Source: Bacteroidota bacterium | GTDB taxonomy: Bacteria; Bacteroidota; Bacteroidia; Chitinophagales; Saprospiraceae | Direction: 5' to 3' | NCBI GenBank assembly: GCA_963169455.1 | Contig: CAUJDW010000107.1 | Span: 1-64,000 of the forward strand | DNA length: 64,000 nt | Part shown: positions 17,301 to 24,892 of the stretch, piece after piece | Layout: each line of letters starts with the position of its first letter | How positions within the stretch are numbered: the first letter of the stretch is position 1 | Position numbers and translations under genes: made by a program | The notes under the pieces: model-generated | Seen by the model: only the letters and a program-made list of their open reading frames with translations | What the model was told of the DNA's origin: nothing | Database searches by the model: none

Positions 17301-17395
17301 AAATGTCCGTACATGGAATTCCGCCGGGCGCCTACTGGCTAGCCGTCCAGGCGGAAGGCCGCAGGACGGCCAGGAAGCTGCTGATTACCCGGTAA
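14393..17395 (+). CDS. Secreted subtilisin-like protease with PKD and T9SS type A domains (paralogue 1)
   Basis: A 1000-residue S8 serine protease. It has a signal peptide (MKVWKKRFLCLAQGLIAGLF), an inhibitor-like prodomain to about residue 150, and a catalytic domain with the triad D195 (IIDTG), H232 (SHGT) and S427 (GTSFAAPHVAG). CARDB/Ig-like segments follow to about 830. A PKD domain near 840-905 contains WLWNFGDGS. A type A T9SS sorting domain closes the protein (FLLFPNPAQERLFL near 920). The start at 14393 gives the signal peptide; the frame is open upstream into vsr. It is a tandem paralogue of the next gene. Confidence 0.93.
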   Translation: MKVWKKRFLCLAQGLIAGLFLPAVAQNPEPSALTPGLMETLEKQPDGHHSVYLVLSERLDVRALEEELKTRGASMQERAFRIITGLQGKAAETQPALLAELEKMEGVRPSSIRPFWIANAIFVEADYGAISRLSRHPAVGYIDLNWPLRIVGNGSAEKAAPMLANNLEPGLAAIGAPELWAMGYTGYGRKVLIIDTGQEVDHPALFNQFAYHNLPLEEAWASPDAVGYCDSHGTNVASCAVGMDRIARDTLGVAYDGQWMGGPIFLNLVAGGSCQYSGTVLSSFQTMQWALNPDGNAATTDDMPDVINNSWGGTASVADCFNGVERDLYDALMGAGIAVVYAAGNEGPGASTISRPGVLNYDLVRIFTVGNLNANNPAYPINASSSRGPSICSGSGSLTIKPEVSAPGTQVRMADVGGGYTAQDGTSFAAPHVAGAIMLLKQAFPYLSGEDIMLALYFSCTDLGQPGEDNVYGMGLINLPAAFQYLIGQGHVPELPADAPNDVVLLRVLTPEFNCVEAASPLVLVENNGTDTLHSITFRLSLEDIAVPALEHNWEGALPPKGRLEIQLPPLSAPAGRHVLIVDAIQANGQPDARALNNRLKIDVKVVSEDKIPAEVAGEAPVCQNGQALLRSLYDGPARVRWYNAEEGGTLLGEGNPFLLGAGSGQQTVYARLSPLVRVGKNDYSGNAQMSDAAQGLIFDAETTFYLRSVKVYAEEAGGRLIKLIRADGSTVNKIVQLQAGEQRAVLDLLIQPGEGQRLVLEAGKPLRFTVGSASFPYVAPNVLSIRRSTNSAFFYYYFFDWEIEFDYFCGRTPVEVEVAAGTAPQAAFSPQDTTIDLASGFNEVAFTNQAEGAVSWLWNFGDGSASEAQNPVHAYGDTGLYQVTLTVTGPEGCSSSSTGSVQVTEGLVNSAGPSAESEGFLLFPNPAQERLFLDFGRQLPAGGAVVITDVLGRAVLTHRLEPFSGPAVEMSVHGIPPGAYWLAVQAEGRRTARKLLITR

Positions 17396-17414
17396 AGCCG
17401 GAAAGCCAAACCCC

Positions 17415-17474
17415 GAACCGGGCAAAGTGTAGCATGCCTTGCAAACCCAGGCGCCTTGCCCGGTTCCTTTTTTT
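17415..17474 (+). terminator. Intrinsic terminator after subtilase 1
   Basis: gaaccgggcaa (17415-17425) pairs with ttgcccggttc (17456-17466), followed by c and seven T (17468-17474). It lies 20 bp after the first subtilase stop, so the second subtilase probably has its own promoter. A tatcttta element near 17488 resembles the TAnnTTTG -7 box. Confidence 0.8.
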
Positions 17475-17534
17475 ATGGGCGCAGCCTTATCTTTAGGCCG
17501 CTGAACCACCTGTATCATCAAACTTTTTCTGAGC

Positions 17535-20516
17535 ATGAATCCAGTATGGAAAAAACTCCCCGGCTTTTTATTACTCATTGCCGCCTGGGCAATTCCCACA
17601 CTCGCTTCCGGTCAATCCGCCTCTGACAAGATAAGGCCCGATCTGTGGGCGGAGATGGAAGCCGCACCCCAGGCTTATCACCGCGCCTGGTTAATGTTGT
17701 CCAGGCAGGTTGATGTGCCTGCCCTGGAAGCGGATTTCCGCCGCCGCGGGGCCAGCCTCGAAGAACGCAGTTTTGAATTGATAAATGCGCTGAAGGCCGA
17801 GGCCGCCGCCACTCAGGGTGAATTGCTGGCCAGGATGCAGGGCATGGCCGGCCTGGAGGGCGTCCGGCCAGTCTGGATCATGAACGCCATCTTCCTGAGC
17901 GCCACCGCAGAAGCCCTGCTCGAACTGAGCCGGCATCCGGCAGTAGCCTGGATCGATGTGGACAGTCCGGTCATTTTTGAAAATGAAGCCGCCGCCTTCA
18001 GCCCTGCGCCGCTTTCGCTCGACAATGTCGAAAACGGTTTGCGGGCCATCGGCGCTCCGGAAATGTGGGCGATGGGGTATTCCGGCTACGGCCGCAAAGC
18101 GCTGGTGGTGGATACCGGCCAGGACCCCTCACACCCGGCTCTGCACAATCAGTTTGCCTACCACCACCGCCCGCTGAGCCAGAGCTGGCGCGGCGGCGGA
18201 ACGCCCCTTGACTGCGACAACCACGGCACCCACGTCACCGGTACGGTGCTCGGGCTGGACCGCGTAAACCAGGACACCATAGGCGTTGCCTTCGGCGCCC
18301 AATGGATGGGCGGGATCGGGCTGGGCGGCGACTGCCCCGGCGGGGTTTTCGTTTCCGGCCTGACGAACATGCTGCAATGGGCCGTTGACCCCGACGGCAA
18401 CCCTGCGACCATCGATGACCGCCCCGATGTGATCAATAATTCATGGGCCAGCGGCTCGCCGAGTTGCGGCTCCTTTGATATACGTCAACTGTACGATGCC
18501 CTCTATGCGGCAGGCATCGCCGTGGTGTTTTCCGCAGGCAACGACGGCCCGGCTCCCCAGACCATCACTGCTCCGAAGATGAACAACTGGGGCCTGGTGC
18601 GCCTCTTTTCCGTAGGCAACCTTAACGGGAATTCTCCAAACCTGCCCATTGCGAGTTCTTCCAGCCGGGGCCCAAGCGTTTGCGGAGGCACGGGTTCCCT
18701 CCTGATCAAACCGGAAGTTTCCGCCCCCGGCACCAATGTGCGCTCCTGCGTGCCGGGAGGGGGGTACGGCAACCTGAGCGGCACCTCCATGGCGGCGCCC
18801 CATGTGTCCGGGGCCATACTGTTGTTGAAGGAAGCTTTCCCTTATCTGCCCGGCGAAGAGCTGATGCTGGCGCTCTATTACACCTGCACCGACCTCGGGC
18901 CGGAAGGGGAAGACAATGATTATGGCATGGGCATCATCAACCTGCCGGCGGCTTTCCAGTATCTGCTTGCGCAGGGGCATGAGCCGGCGCCGCCGGTGAC
19001 GGCAGCCAATGACATCTCCCTGCTCCGGGTGAATACGCCGGAGTTCAGCTGCGGGGAAACGGTGGCGCCGCTGCTTCTGCTGGAGCACAATGGTTCCGAC
19101 ACCGTGTTTTCCATCAGCCTGCGGTTGAGCGCCGAAGGCCTTCCCGCCCTTATCCTGGAACACAACTGGGAGGGGGTATTGCTGCCCGGGCAAAGAATTG
19201 AAGTTGCGATGCCTGATTTCCCGCTTCCCGCAGGAGAGCAGGTGCTGGTGGTGGAGGTAGCCCAGGCCAACGGGCAGGATGATGCCCGGATGCTGGACAA
19301 CCGCCTCAAACATGCGGTTCGGGTGCTGGAAGAACAACCGATTGGCGCTATTGTGGCAGGGGATGCGCCTGCCTGCGCCAACGGGCAGGCCCTGGTGCAG
19401 AGCCTGTATGAGGGCGAGGGCAGGGTACGGTGGTTCGATTCTCCCGAAGGCGGCGCCCTGCTGGGAGAAGGGAATTCCATCCTGCTCGATGTGGGCGATG
19501 CGCCGCGCACCGTTTATGCCCAGGTGTTGCCTCTGGAGCATACCGGGCGGCCTGCAAATACCGGAGGCGGCGTGGCTCAGTGGTCCAACGCGCCTCAGGG
19601 GCTGCAGTTCGATGTATATTCCTCCTGCCGGCTGGCATCCGTAAAGGTGTATGCCGAGGAAGCCGGCGGCCGCCTGCTGAGCCTCGTTTTTCCCGACGGC
19701 TCGTCCGTCAACCGGATCGTGCAGGTACAGGCGGGAGAACAGCGCGTGGAACTGGGCCTGAACCTCGAGGCGGGCGAAGGCTACCGGATTGAACTTAAAG
19801 GGGGCAAACCCCTGCAGTTCAGCTTCGGAGGCAATGCCTATCCCTATACCATACCGAATGTCCTGTCGATCCGGCGCTCTACGGCGGGGACGCTGCAGTA
19901 TTATTATTTTTATGACTGGGCCGTCGAATACGACTATTTCTGCGGGCGCAGCCCGGTAGAGGTAGGGGTGGCCCCGAACTCAGCCCCTCTGGCGGCCGCC
20001 TTCAGCCCGGCAGATGTGGCTATTGACCTGGCTTCCGGTAATAACGAGGTTTCCTTCACCGACCAGTCCGAAGGAGCCGTGGCCTGGTTTTGGAATTTCG
20101 GAGACGGCCTTTCCAGCACCGAACAGAACCCGGTGCATGCCTACGGTGATACGGGTACTTATCAGGTGAGCCTGACTGTACTCGGGCCTGAAGGCTGCAG
20201 CCACAGTACTACGGGCTCGGTACAGGTAACGGAAAGCATGATCAGCAGCGTGCAGCCGCCTGCCGGTTCGGAAGAATGGCGCGTTTTCCCCAATCCGGCT
20301 CAGGATGTCGTATATATCAGCCCTTCCGCCATCAGGCCCGCAACAGCCCTGTTTGTGCTTTCCGATATGCTGGGCCGCCCCGCTCTGGTGCAAAAGCTGG
20401 AGCTGGCCGGGAGGGAAACCGTGGAGCTATCCTTATCGGGATTGCCTGCCGGGGTATATCTGCTGGTGGTGGAAACGGAAGGGGGCAGGTTTACCCGGCG
20501 CATCGTGAAAAACTGA
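17535..20516 (+). CDS. Secreted subtilisin-like protease with PKD and T9SS type A domains (paralogue 2)
   Basis: A 993-residue S8 protease with the same domain order as the preceding gene: signal peptide, prodomain, catalytic domain, CARDB/Ig-like region, PKD domain and type A sorting domain. The triad is D193 (VVDTG), H230 (NHGTHVTG) and S418 (GTSMAAPHVSG). The PKD domain contains WFWNFGDG, and the sorting domain starts at WRVFPNPAQD. Similarity to paralogue 1 runs over the whole length, so this is a complete tandem duplication. Its TGA overlaps the ATG of the downstream membrane-protein gene. Confidence 0.93.
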   Translation: MNPVWKKLPGFLLLIAAWAIPTLASGQSASDKIRPDLWAEMEAAPQAYHRAWLMLSRQVDVPALEADFRRRGASLEERSFELINALKAEAAATQGELLARMQGMAGLEGVRPVWIMNAIFLSATAEALLELSRHPAVAWIDVDSPVIFENEAAAFSPAPLSLDNVENGLRAIGAPEMWAMGYSGYGRKALVVDTGQDPSHPALHNQFAYHHRPLSQSWRGGGTPLDCDNHGTHVTGTVLGLDRVNQDTIGVAFGAQWMGGIGLGGDCPGGVFVSGLTNMLQWAVDPDGNPATIDDRPDVINNSWASGSPSCGSFDIRQLYDALYAAGIAVVFSAGNDGPAPQTITAPKMNNWGLVRLFSVGNLNGNSPNLPIASSSSRGPSVCGGTGSLLIKPEVSAPGTNVRSCVPGGGYGNLSGTSMAAPHVSGAILLLKEAFPYLPGEELMLALYYTCTDLGPEGEDNDYGMGIINLPAAFQYLLAQGHEPAPPVTAANDISLLRVNTPEFSCGETVAPLLLLEHNGSDTVFSISLRLSAEGLPALILEHNWEGVLLPGQRIEVAMPDFPLPAGEQVLVVEVAQANGQDDARMLDNRLKHAVRVLEEQPIGAIVAGDAPACANGQALVQSLYEGEGRVRWFDSPEGGALLGEGNSILLDVGDAPRTVYAQVLPLEHTGRPANTGGGVAQWSNAPQGLQFDVYSSCRLASVKVYAEEAGGRLLSLVFPDGSSVNRIVQVQAGEQRVELGLNLEAGEGYRIELKGGKPLQFSFGGNAYPYTIPNVLSIRRSTAGTLQYYYFYDWAVEYDYFCGRSPVEVGVAPNSAPLAAAFSPADVAIDLASGNNEVSFTDQSEGAVAWFWNFGDGLSSTEQNPVHAYGDTGTYQVSLTVLGPEGCSHSTTGSVQVTESMISSVQPPAGSEEWRVFPNPAQDVVYISPSAIRPATALFVLSDMLGRPALVQKLELAGRETVELSLSGLPAGVYLLVVETEGGRFTRRIVKN

Positions 20517-21235
20517 TGATGGAGTCTCCTTTTTTTCGCTACAATGAAGAATTTCTCCTTTTTGGAGAGCAGCACCTGCTTATGCTGGTGTTGACGGCGG
20601 GCCTGGGCGTAATGCTTCCGGCGGTGGCCTATCGCTATTGGGATGAGCGCAGGAAATTACAAGCCGCCCGCGGCCTTGCGCTCTGCCTGTCCTTTGCCGT
20701 GCTTGGCTGGATTGGCATTCGCCTGGCCCTGGGCGATTTTGACCATGCCACCGACCTGCCGCTGGATATCTGCAATATCGTGGCCCTGGCCCTGCCCCTG
20801 CTGATGTGGCGCCCGAACTACAGGGTGCATGAAATTTTGTATTTCTGGGTTTTGGCCGGCACGATCCAGGCGGTGCTCACGCCCCATCTCTACGATGGTT
20901 TTCCGCATTTCACCTTTTTCAAATACTGGATCGTGCACGGCGGCCTGGTCGTTTATGCGGTTTACATTTCGGCGGCCTTCCGTTTTTATCCCGACTGGAA
21001 GAGCCTGTGGAGCGCTTTCGGATACCTCCAGATTTACGCGCTGATCGTTTTGATCTTCAACCTGGCGCTGGGTGCCAACTATATGTATCTGCTGGGCAAA
21101 CCACCTACCGCTTCACCACTGGATTACCTGGGGCCCTGGCCCTGGTATCTGCTGGTTGCAGAAGCCCTGGCGCTGGCCCTCTTCGTTTTGGTGTTGCTTC
21201 CCGCCAAAGTAGTTGCCGTCAACCGGCGTAGATGA
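20516..21235 (+). CDS. TIGR02206/YwaF-like integral membrane protein
   Basis: A 239-residue membrane protein with about seven hydrophobic segments. Typical family features are LPLDICNIVALALPLLMW near residue 85, a histidine-rich loop TPHLYDGFPHFTFFKYW near 120, and LGANYMYLLGKPP near 188. The function of the family is not known. The start is an ATGA overlap with the upstream protease stop, which indicates translational coupling; a second ATG follows at 20519. The last 17 bp overlap the 3' end of the convergent sorbosone-dehydrogenase-like gene. Confidence 0.85.
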   Translation: MMESPFFRYNEEFLLFGEQHLLMLVLTAGLGVMLPAVAYRYWDERRKLQAARGLALCLSFAVLGWIGIRLALGDFDHATDLPLDICNIVALALPLLMWRPNYRVHEILYFWVLAGTIQAVLTPHLYDGFPHFTFFKYWIVHGGLVVYAVYISAAFRFYPDWKSLWSAFGYLQIYALIVLIFNLALGANYMYLLGKPPTASPLDYLGPWPWYLLVAEALALALFVLVLLPAKVVAVNRRR

Positions 21236-22523
21236 CCTTCCAAATCTTTCCCATTACCGAATCGGCTATATACAGCGCACCATCCGGCCCGATGGCCAGC
21301 CCGGTCGGGCGGTGGCGGGCGTCGCTGGGTTGCGGCACAGTTTCCAAACCGGCGATGTTGTCGGCAAAAATCTCCCATTCGCCGGAAGGCCGGCTGTCTT
21401 TCATGGGGACGAAAGCTACGAAATACCCCTTCTGGGGCAGGGGGGAGCGGTTCCAGGAACCATGGAAGGCTATGAACGCGCCCTGGCGGTATTTTTCGGG
21501 GAAAGCTGCAGCGCTGTAAAATACCAGGTCGTTGGGCGCCATGTGCCCGGGAAATGCGACGATGGGTTGCTTGATGCCCGCGCAACGGCCCTGTTGTTTT
21601 CCGTCACCCCCGTACTCCGGCGCCAGTATCTTCTGTCCTTTGCGCTGGTCAAAATAACAGTAGGGCCAGCCGAAGTCGTCGCCCTTGTCGATTTGCAGGA
21701 ACTCTTCAGCGGGCAGTTCGGCATTGTCTTCGTCGCTGTACAATTCCGGATAGAGGAAACTGAGCTGGTCACGGCCGTGCTGTAGTGCATAGAGGGAGTT
21801 GCCGGCCGGGTTCCACTCGACGGCAACGCAGTTGCGAAGCCCGGTGGCGTAGCGCAGGCCATCCTGTTTCTGGCTCTGTGCCGGGCGGTTGGCGTCGAAG
21901 CGCCAGATGCCGCCCTGCCATTCCAGTTGCGGGCAGGGCGACTGCCCTTTGGCCCCTTTTTCGCGGTCGGGTTCCGTGCAGGCGTTAGATGGGGCGCCTA
22001 CGTTGACGAAAAGATGCCCTTCCTGGTCAAAAGTGATGGACTTGGCTTCGTGGGAGCGCTGGTCGGGGAACCCCCCTACGATCAGCACCCGCTGGCTTTC
22101 GTCCGGGGCGAGCTGGCCGCCCTCGGGCAGCGGATAGCGATACACCTCTGTATTGGAAGAGCAGTACAGGAAACCATTGTAAATGGCCATGCCCGTACCG
22201 GTGTGGCTCCCGAAGTATTCGATTCGGTCGGCATGCCCGTCGCCGTTTTCGTCGCGAAGGGCAGCAATGCCCTTGCCGTTTTTCTCTACAGAAAGCTGGA
22301 CGTATATGTCGCCGTTGTCGCGCACTGCAATGTGCCGCGCCCGGCCAATGCTATCCGCAACGGTTATGGCCTGAAAACCGGCGGGCAGTTTGATGGACGC
22401 ATCCACCCATTGGGAGGCTGTTGGTTCCGCAGCGGTTTCGCTGCCTGCATCAGGGCTTGTGTTTTTGCAGCCCATAACCCATACAGTCAGGGCCAGGAGG
22501 ATCAGGTACAGGATTTTTCGCAT
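21219..22523 (-). CDS. PQQ-type sugar/sorbosone dehydrogenase-like lipoprotein
   Basis: A 434-residue lipoprotein. The signal peptide ends at VWVMGC (C19). The six-bladed propeller pattern of the GDH/sorbosone dehydrogenase family follows: ARHIAVRDNGDIYVQL, DENGDGHADRIEYFGSHTGT, SITFDQEGHLFVNVG, YATGLRNCVAVEWNP, DDFGWPYCYFD and HRPTGLAIGPDGALYIADS. Members oxidise sugars with PQQ, but cofactor binding is not proven here. It is periplasmic or outer-membrane anchored. It is monocistronic and convergent with the TIGR02206 gene. Confidence 0.85.
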   Translation of the reverse strand: MRKILYLILLALTVWVMGCKNTSPDAGSETAAEPTASQWVDASIKLPAGFQAITVADSIGRARHIAVRDNGDIYVQLSVEKNGKGIAALRDENGDGHADRIEYFGSHTGTGMAIYNGFLYCSSNTEVYRYPLPEGGQLAPDESQRVLIVGGFPDQRSHEAKSITFDQEGHLFVNVGAPSNACTEPDREKGAKGQSPCPQLEWQGGIWRFDANRPAQSQKQDGLRYATGLRNCVAVEWNPAGNSLYALQHGRDQLSFLYPELYSDEDNAELPAEEFLQIDKGDDFGWPYCYFDQRKGQKILAPEYGGDGKQQGRCAGIKQPIVAFPGHMAPNDLVFYSAAAFPEKYRQGAFIAFHGSWNRSPLPQKGYFVAFVPMKDSRPSGEWEIFADNIAGLETVPQPSDARHRPTGLAIGPDGALYIADSVMGKIWKVIYAG

Positions 22524-22740
22524 AGTTTTGTGGACTTTTTATTTGACAAAAAAACAAAAAAAATCCACAGGGGTTGTGAAATTCCTGCGCAGGGCCCTGG
22601 CCGGCGGGTTGAAGCTGGGTGGGGCCGGGGTTACAGGGTTATAAGTTAACATAGTTGGTTTCAGGCTGCAGGTTCCCCCTGCTTATCAATGAAACCTGGC
22701 CCGCCTGTCCGTCCGTCTCAAGTGCTGTCGGCATTAAGAA

Positions 22741-22895
22741 GCGGGTTATATTAAATGAGGTTATTTTGCCGCCAGACAAGGCGTGAGGAGCGAGCATAGC
22801 AGGACTATGTGAGCGACAGCCTGTCCCGTCGTAGCCGTAGGGCCGGGAAGCAACGCAGTATGGCGGCAAAAGAGTCCATTTGATATCCCGTTATT
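22741..22895. repeat. Palindromic MITE/REP-like element
   Basis: Perfect 11-bp terminal arms, ttttgccgcca (22764-22774) and tggcggcaaaa (22861-22871), bound a structured core of 86 bases. Similarity continues outward imperfectly (cgggttatattaaatg at 22742 against cattt-gatatcccg near 22878). The core contains catag and ctatg words that can pair. No reading frame is present. It is probably a non-autonomous mobile or REP-type element, but its copy number cannot be seen here. Confidence 0.6.
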
Positions 22896-23161
22896 TAGTG
22901 CACTAGGGAGCCCGGAAGCCCATCGACGGGCTGTTTTGATCCTGCCGGCCCTTTACATGTGAAAAAAAACAGTATGTTAAGAACGGGTGAAATACGCCGG
23001 GCAAAAAATCGTTATTGCTTTCGAAAAGCGGGAAAGAAAGCCGCTGTTGGCGGGGCCTGAGCCAAAAAACCAGGCTTCGGGCCAGGGGTGAGGAAAATTT
23101 AGTAATATTGCATCGCAAGAATTTTTATTTATTGTAACCCGGAAATCACATCTATCCAAAT
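22896..23161. other. Intergenic, no gene seen
   Basis: This AT-rich stretch precedes the first CotH gene. A taatattg sequence near 23102-23109 resembles the TAnnTTTG -7 element with one mismatch. agcccg and cgggct words near 22917 and 22927 can pair. No plausible coding frame on either strand. Confidence 0.5.
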
Positions 23162-24775
23162 ATGAAAAGAATCATACTGGCCTTTTGGAGCCTCTTTTTT
23201 CTGGGGCCGTCCGCTCTCCTATGGGCGCAAGCCGACTTTTACGATGTCAATACGATTCAGGAGATCAAGATCAAGTTTGAGCAGGACAACTGGCGTTACG
23301 TCCTGGATTCCCTGCGCTTCAACGGGGAGGGCCTGCTGCTTGGATCCATCGAGATCAATGGCCAGAAATTCAACGATATCGGGGTGCGCTACCGGGGCGC
23401 CCGGACATTCCAGCCGGGCAGCAAGCGCAACAGCCTGTATATCAAACTCAACTTCATCGATAAGGAACAAAATTACCAGGGCCAGCGCCAGGTCAACCTG
23501 TCCAGCGCCCTGCGCGACCCCAGCATGGTGCGGGAAGTATTCGGCTATGAGGTTGCCCGCCGCTATATGCCGGCGCCCCGGGCGAATTACACAAAGGTGT
23601 ACGTCAACGGCGAGTATTACGGGCTCTTCGTCAACGTGGAACCGATCGATGAGGCCTTCCTGCTTCGCAATTTCGGCTCCAGCAAAGGCACCTTCGTTCA
23701 GTGCGCCCCCAACCTGCTGGAACCGGAACCCTCCGGCTGCAAGAGCGACGTCTTCGGCTCCCTGCAATACGACAACAGCGCAAAGTGTTACCTCCACAAT
23801 TTCGTGCTGCTCTCCGATTCGGGTTGGGACGACCTCATCGAACTGACTTACGTGCTCAACCAGAACCCCGCCGAAGTGGAACGGGTGCTGGATGTGGACC
23901 GAACCCTCTGGATGCTGGCCTTCAACAACGTCCTGGCCAACCTGAGCAGCTACACGGGGCGTTACAGCGAAAACTACTACCTCTACCGCGACGCCTCGGG
24001 CAAGTTCACCCCCATCCTCTTCGACCTGAACCTCTGTTTCGGCAGCTACAAAAATACAGGCGTAGGCTCCGACCTGAAACTGAAGGAACTTCAGGAAATG
24101 AACCCCCTGCTGCATATCGACAATGCCGCCAAACCCCTGCTCAGCAGGCTGCTGGCCAATGAAAAATACCAGAAAATTTACCTGGCGCACATCCGTTCCA
24201 TCGTCAATGACTTTTTCCGCCACGAGGACTACGTAGCCCGGATCAAAGAACTGCAGACGCTGATCCGCAAACCCTTCGAAGAAGACGCCAACCGCTACTA
24301 TTCCATGGAGGACTTCGACGCGAGCCTCGCCTCCACCATCGGCAGCCGCAGCCGCATACCGGGCCTCCAGGAACTCATGGGGCCCCGCACGGCATTCCTC
24401 CGCGAACACAAACTCCTGGCCATCCTCCCGCCTGCCGTCAGCGATGTAGCGGTTACCCGCAGGGAAGCCCTGTCTTCCCAACGGGTAACGGATTTTAAAA
24501 TCCAGGCCAGGGTCGACAAATTCCCCAAGGAGGTGCTGGTGTACTATCGCTTCAACGATGGCGAAGCATTCCAGTCAGCGACCATGCGGGACGACGGTAA
24601 AAACCACGACGGCGAAGCGGAAGACGGCGTTTTCGGCGCCGTGATCCAACCCGCCGGCGGGGCCAGCTCCATCGAGTACTACATCTTTGCGGAAAACGCC
24701 GGAGCGGCCGCCTTCGACCCGCCCCGTTACATGTTCGAACGCCACCTGGCCAGCCTGGAGGAACTGAACAACTAA
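23162..24775 (+). CDS. CotH kinase-family secreted protein (paralogue 1, Ser at predicted catalytic Asp)
   Basis: A 537-residue protein with a signal peptide (MKRIILAFWSLFFLG, ending WAQA) and a CotH domain over about residues 25-440. Visible motifs are IGVRYRGARTFQPGSKRNS, RYMPAPRANYTKVYVNGEYYGLF, ENYYLYRD and PILFDLNLCFG. CotH proteins are atypical kinases that phosphorylate secreted proteins. In LANLSSYTGRYSENYYLYRD the residue expected to be the catalytic Asp is Ser, unlike the downstream paralogue (LDSYTG). The metal-binding Asp in FDLN is kept. A C-terminal beta domain (about 445-535) follows. No T9SS sorting domain is seen. Confidence 0.87.
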   Translation: MKRIILAFWSLFFLGPSALLWAQADFYDVNTIQEIKIKFEQDNWRYVLDSLRFNGEGLLLGSIEINGQKFNDIGVRYRGARTFQPGSKRNSLYIKLNFIDKEQNYQGQRQVNLSSALRDPSMVREVFGYEVARRYMPAPRANYTKVYVNGEYYGLFVNVEPIDEAFLLRNFGSSKGTFVQCAPNLLEPEPSGCKSDVFGSLQYDNSAKCYLHNFVLLSDSGWDDLIELTYVLNQNPAEVERVLDVDRTLWMLAFNNVLANLSSYTGRYSENYYLYRDASGKFTPILFDLNLCFGSYKNTGVGSDLKLKELQEMNPLLHIDNAAKPLLSRLLANEKYQKIYLAHIRSIVNDFFRHEDYVARIKELQTLIRKPFEEDANRYYSMEDFDASLASTIGSRSRIPGLQELMGPRTAFLREHKLLAILPPAVSDVAVTRREALSSQRVTDFKIQARVDKFPKEVLVYYRFNDGEAFQSATMRDDGKNHDGEAEDGVFGAVIQPAGGASSIEYYIFAENAGAAAFDPPRYMFERHLASLEELNN

Positions 24776-24817
24776 ACTGTTTCGAACCCGGGCGGCTGTT
24801 GTCCCATCCGGCTGAAC

Positions 24818-24864
24818 AATTGCGAAGCCCCGTTTGTCTTCCTGTACGAGGCTTCGCAATTTTT
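24818..24864 (+). terminator. Intrinsic terminator between the two CotH genes
   Basis: aattgcgaagcc (24818-24829) pairs with ggcttcgcaatt (24850-24861), followed by more T. The hairpin lies 43 bp after the first CotH stop and 28 bp before the second CotH start, so the paralogues are probably separate transcripts. tatcttgg at 24882-24889 is the only visible -7-like box, and it is unusually close to the ATG at 24893. Confidence 0.75.
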
Positions 24865-24892
24865 CGTTACCGGCAACCTATTATCTTGGCTT

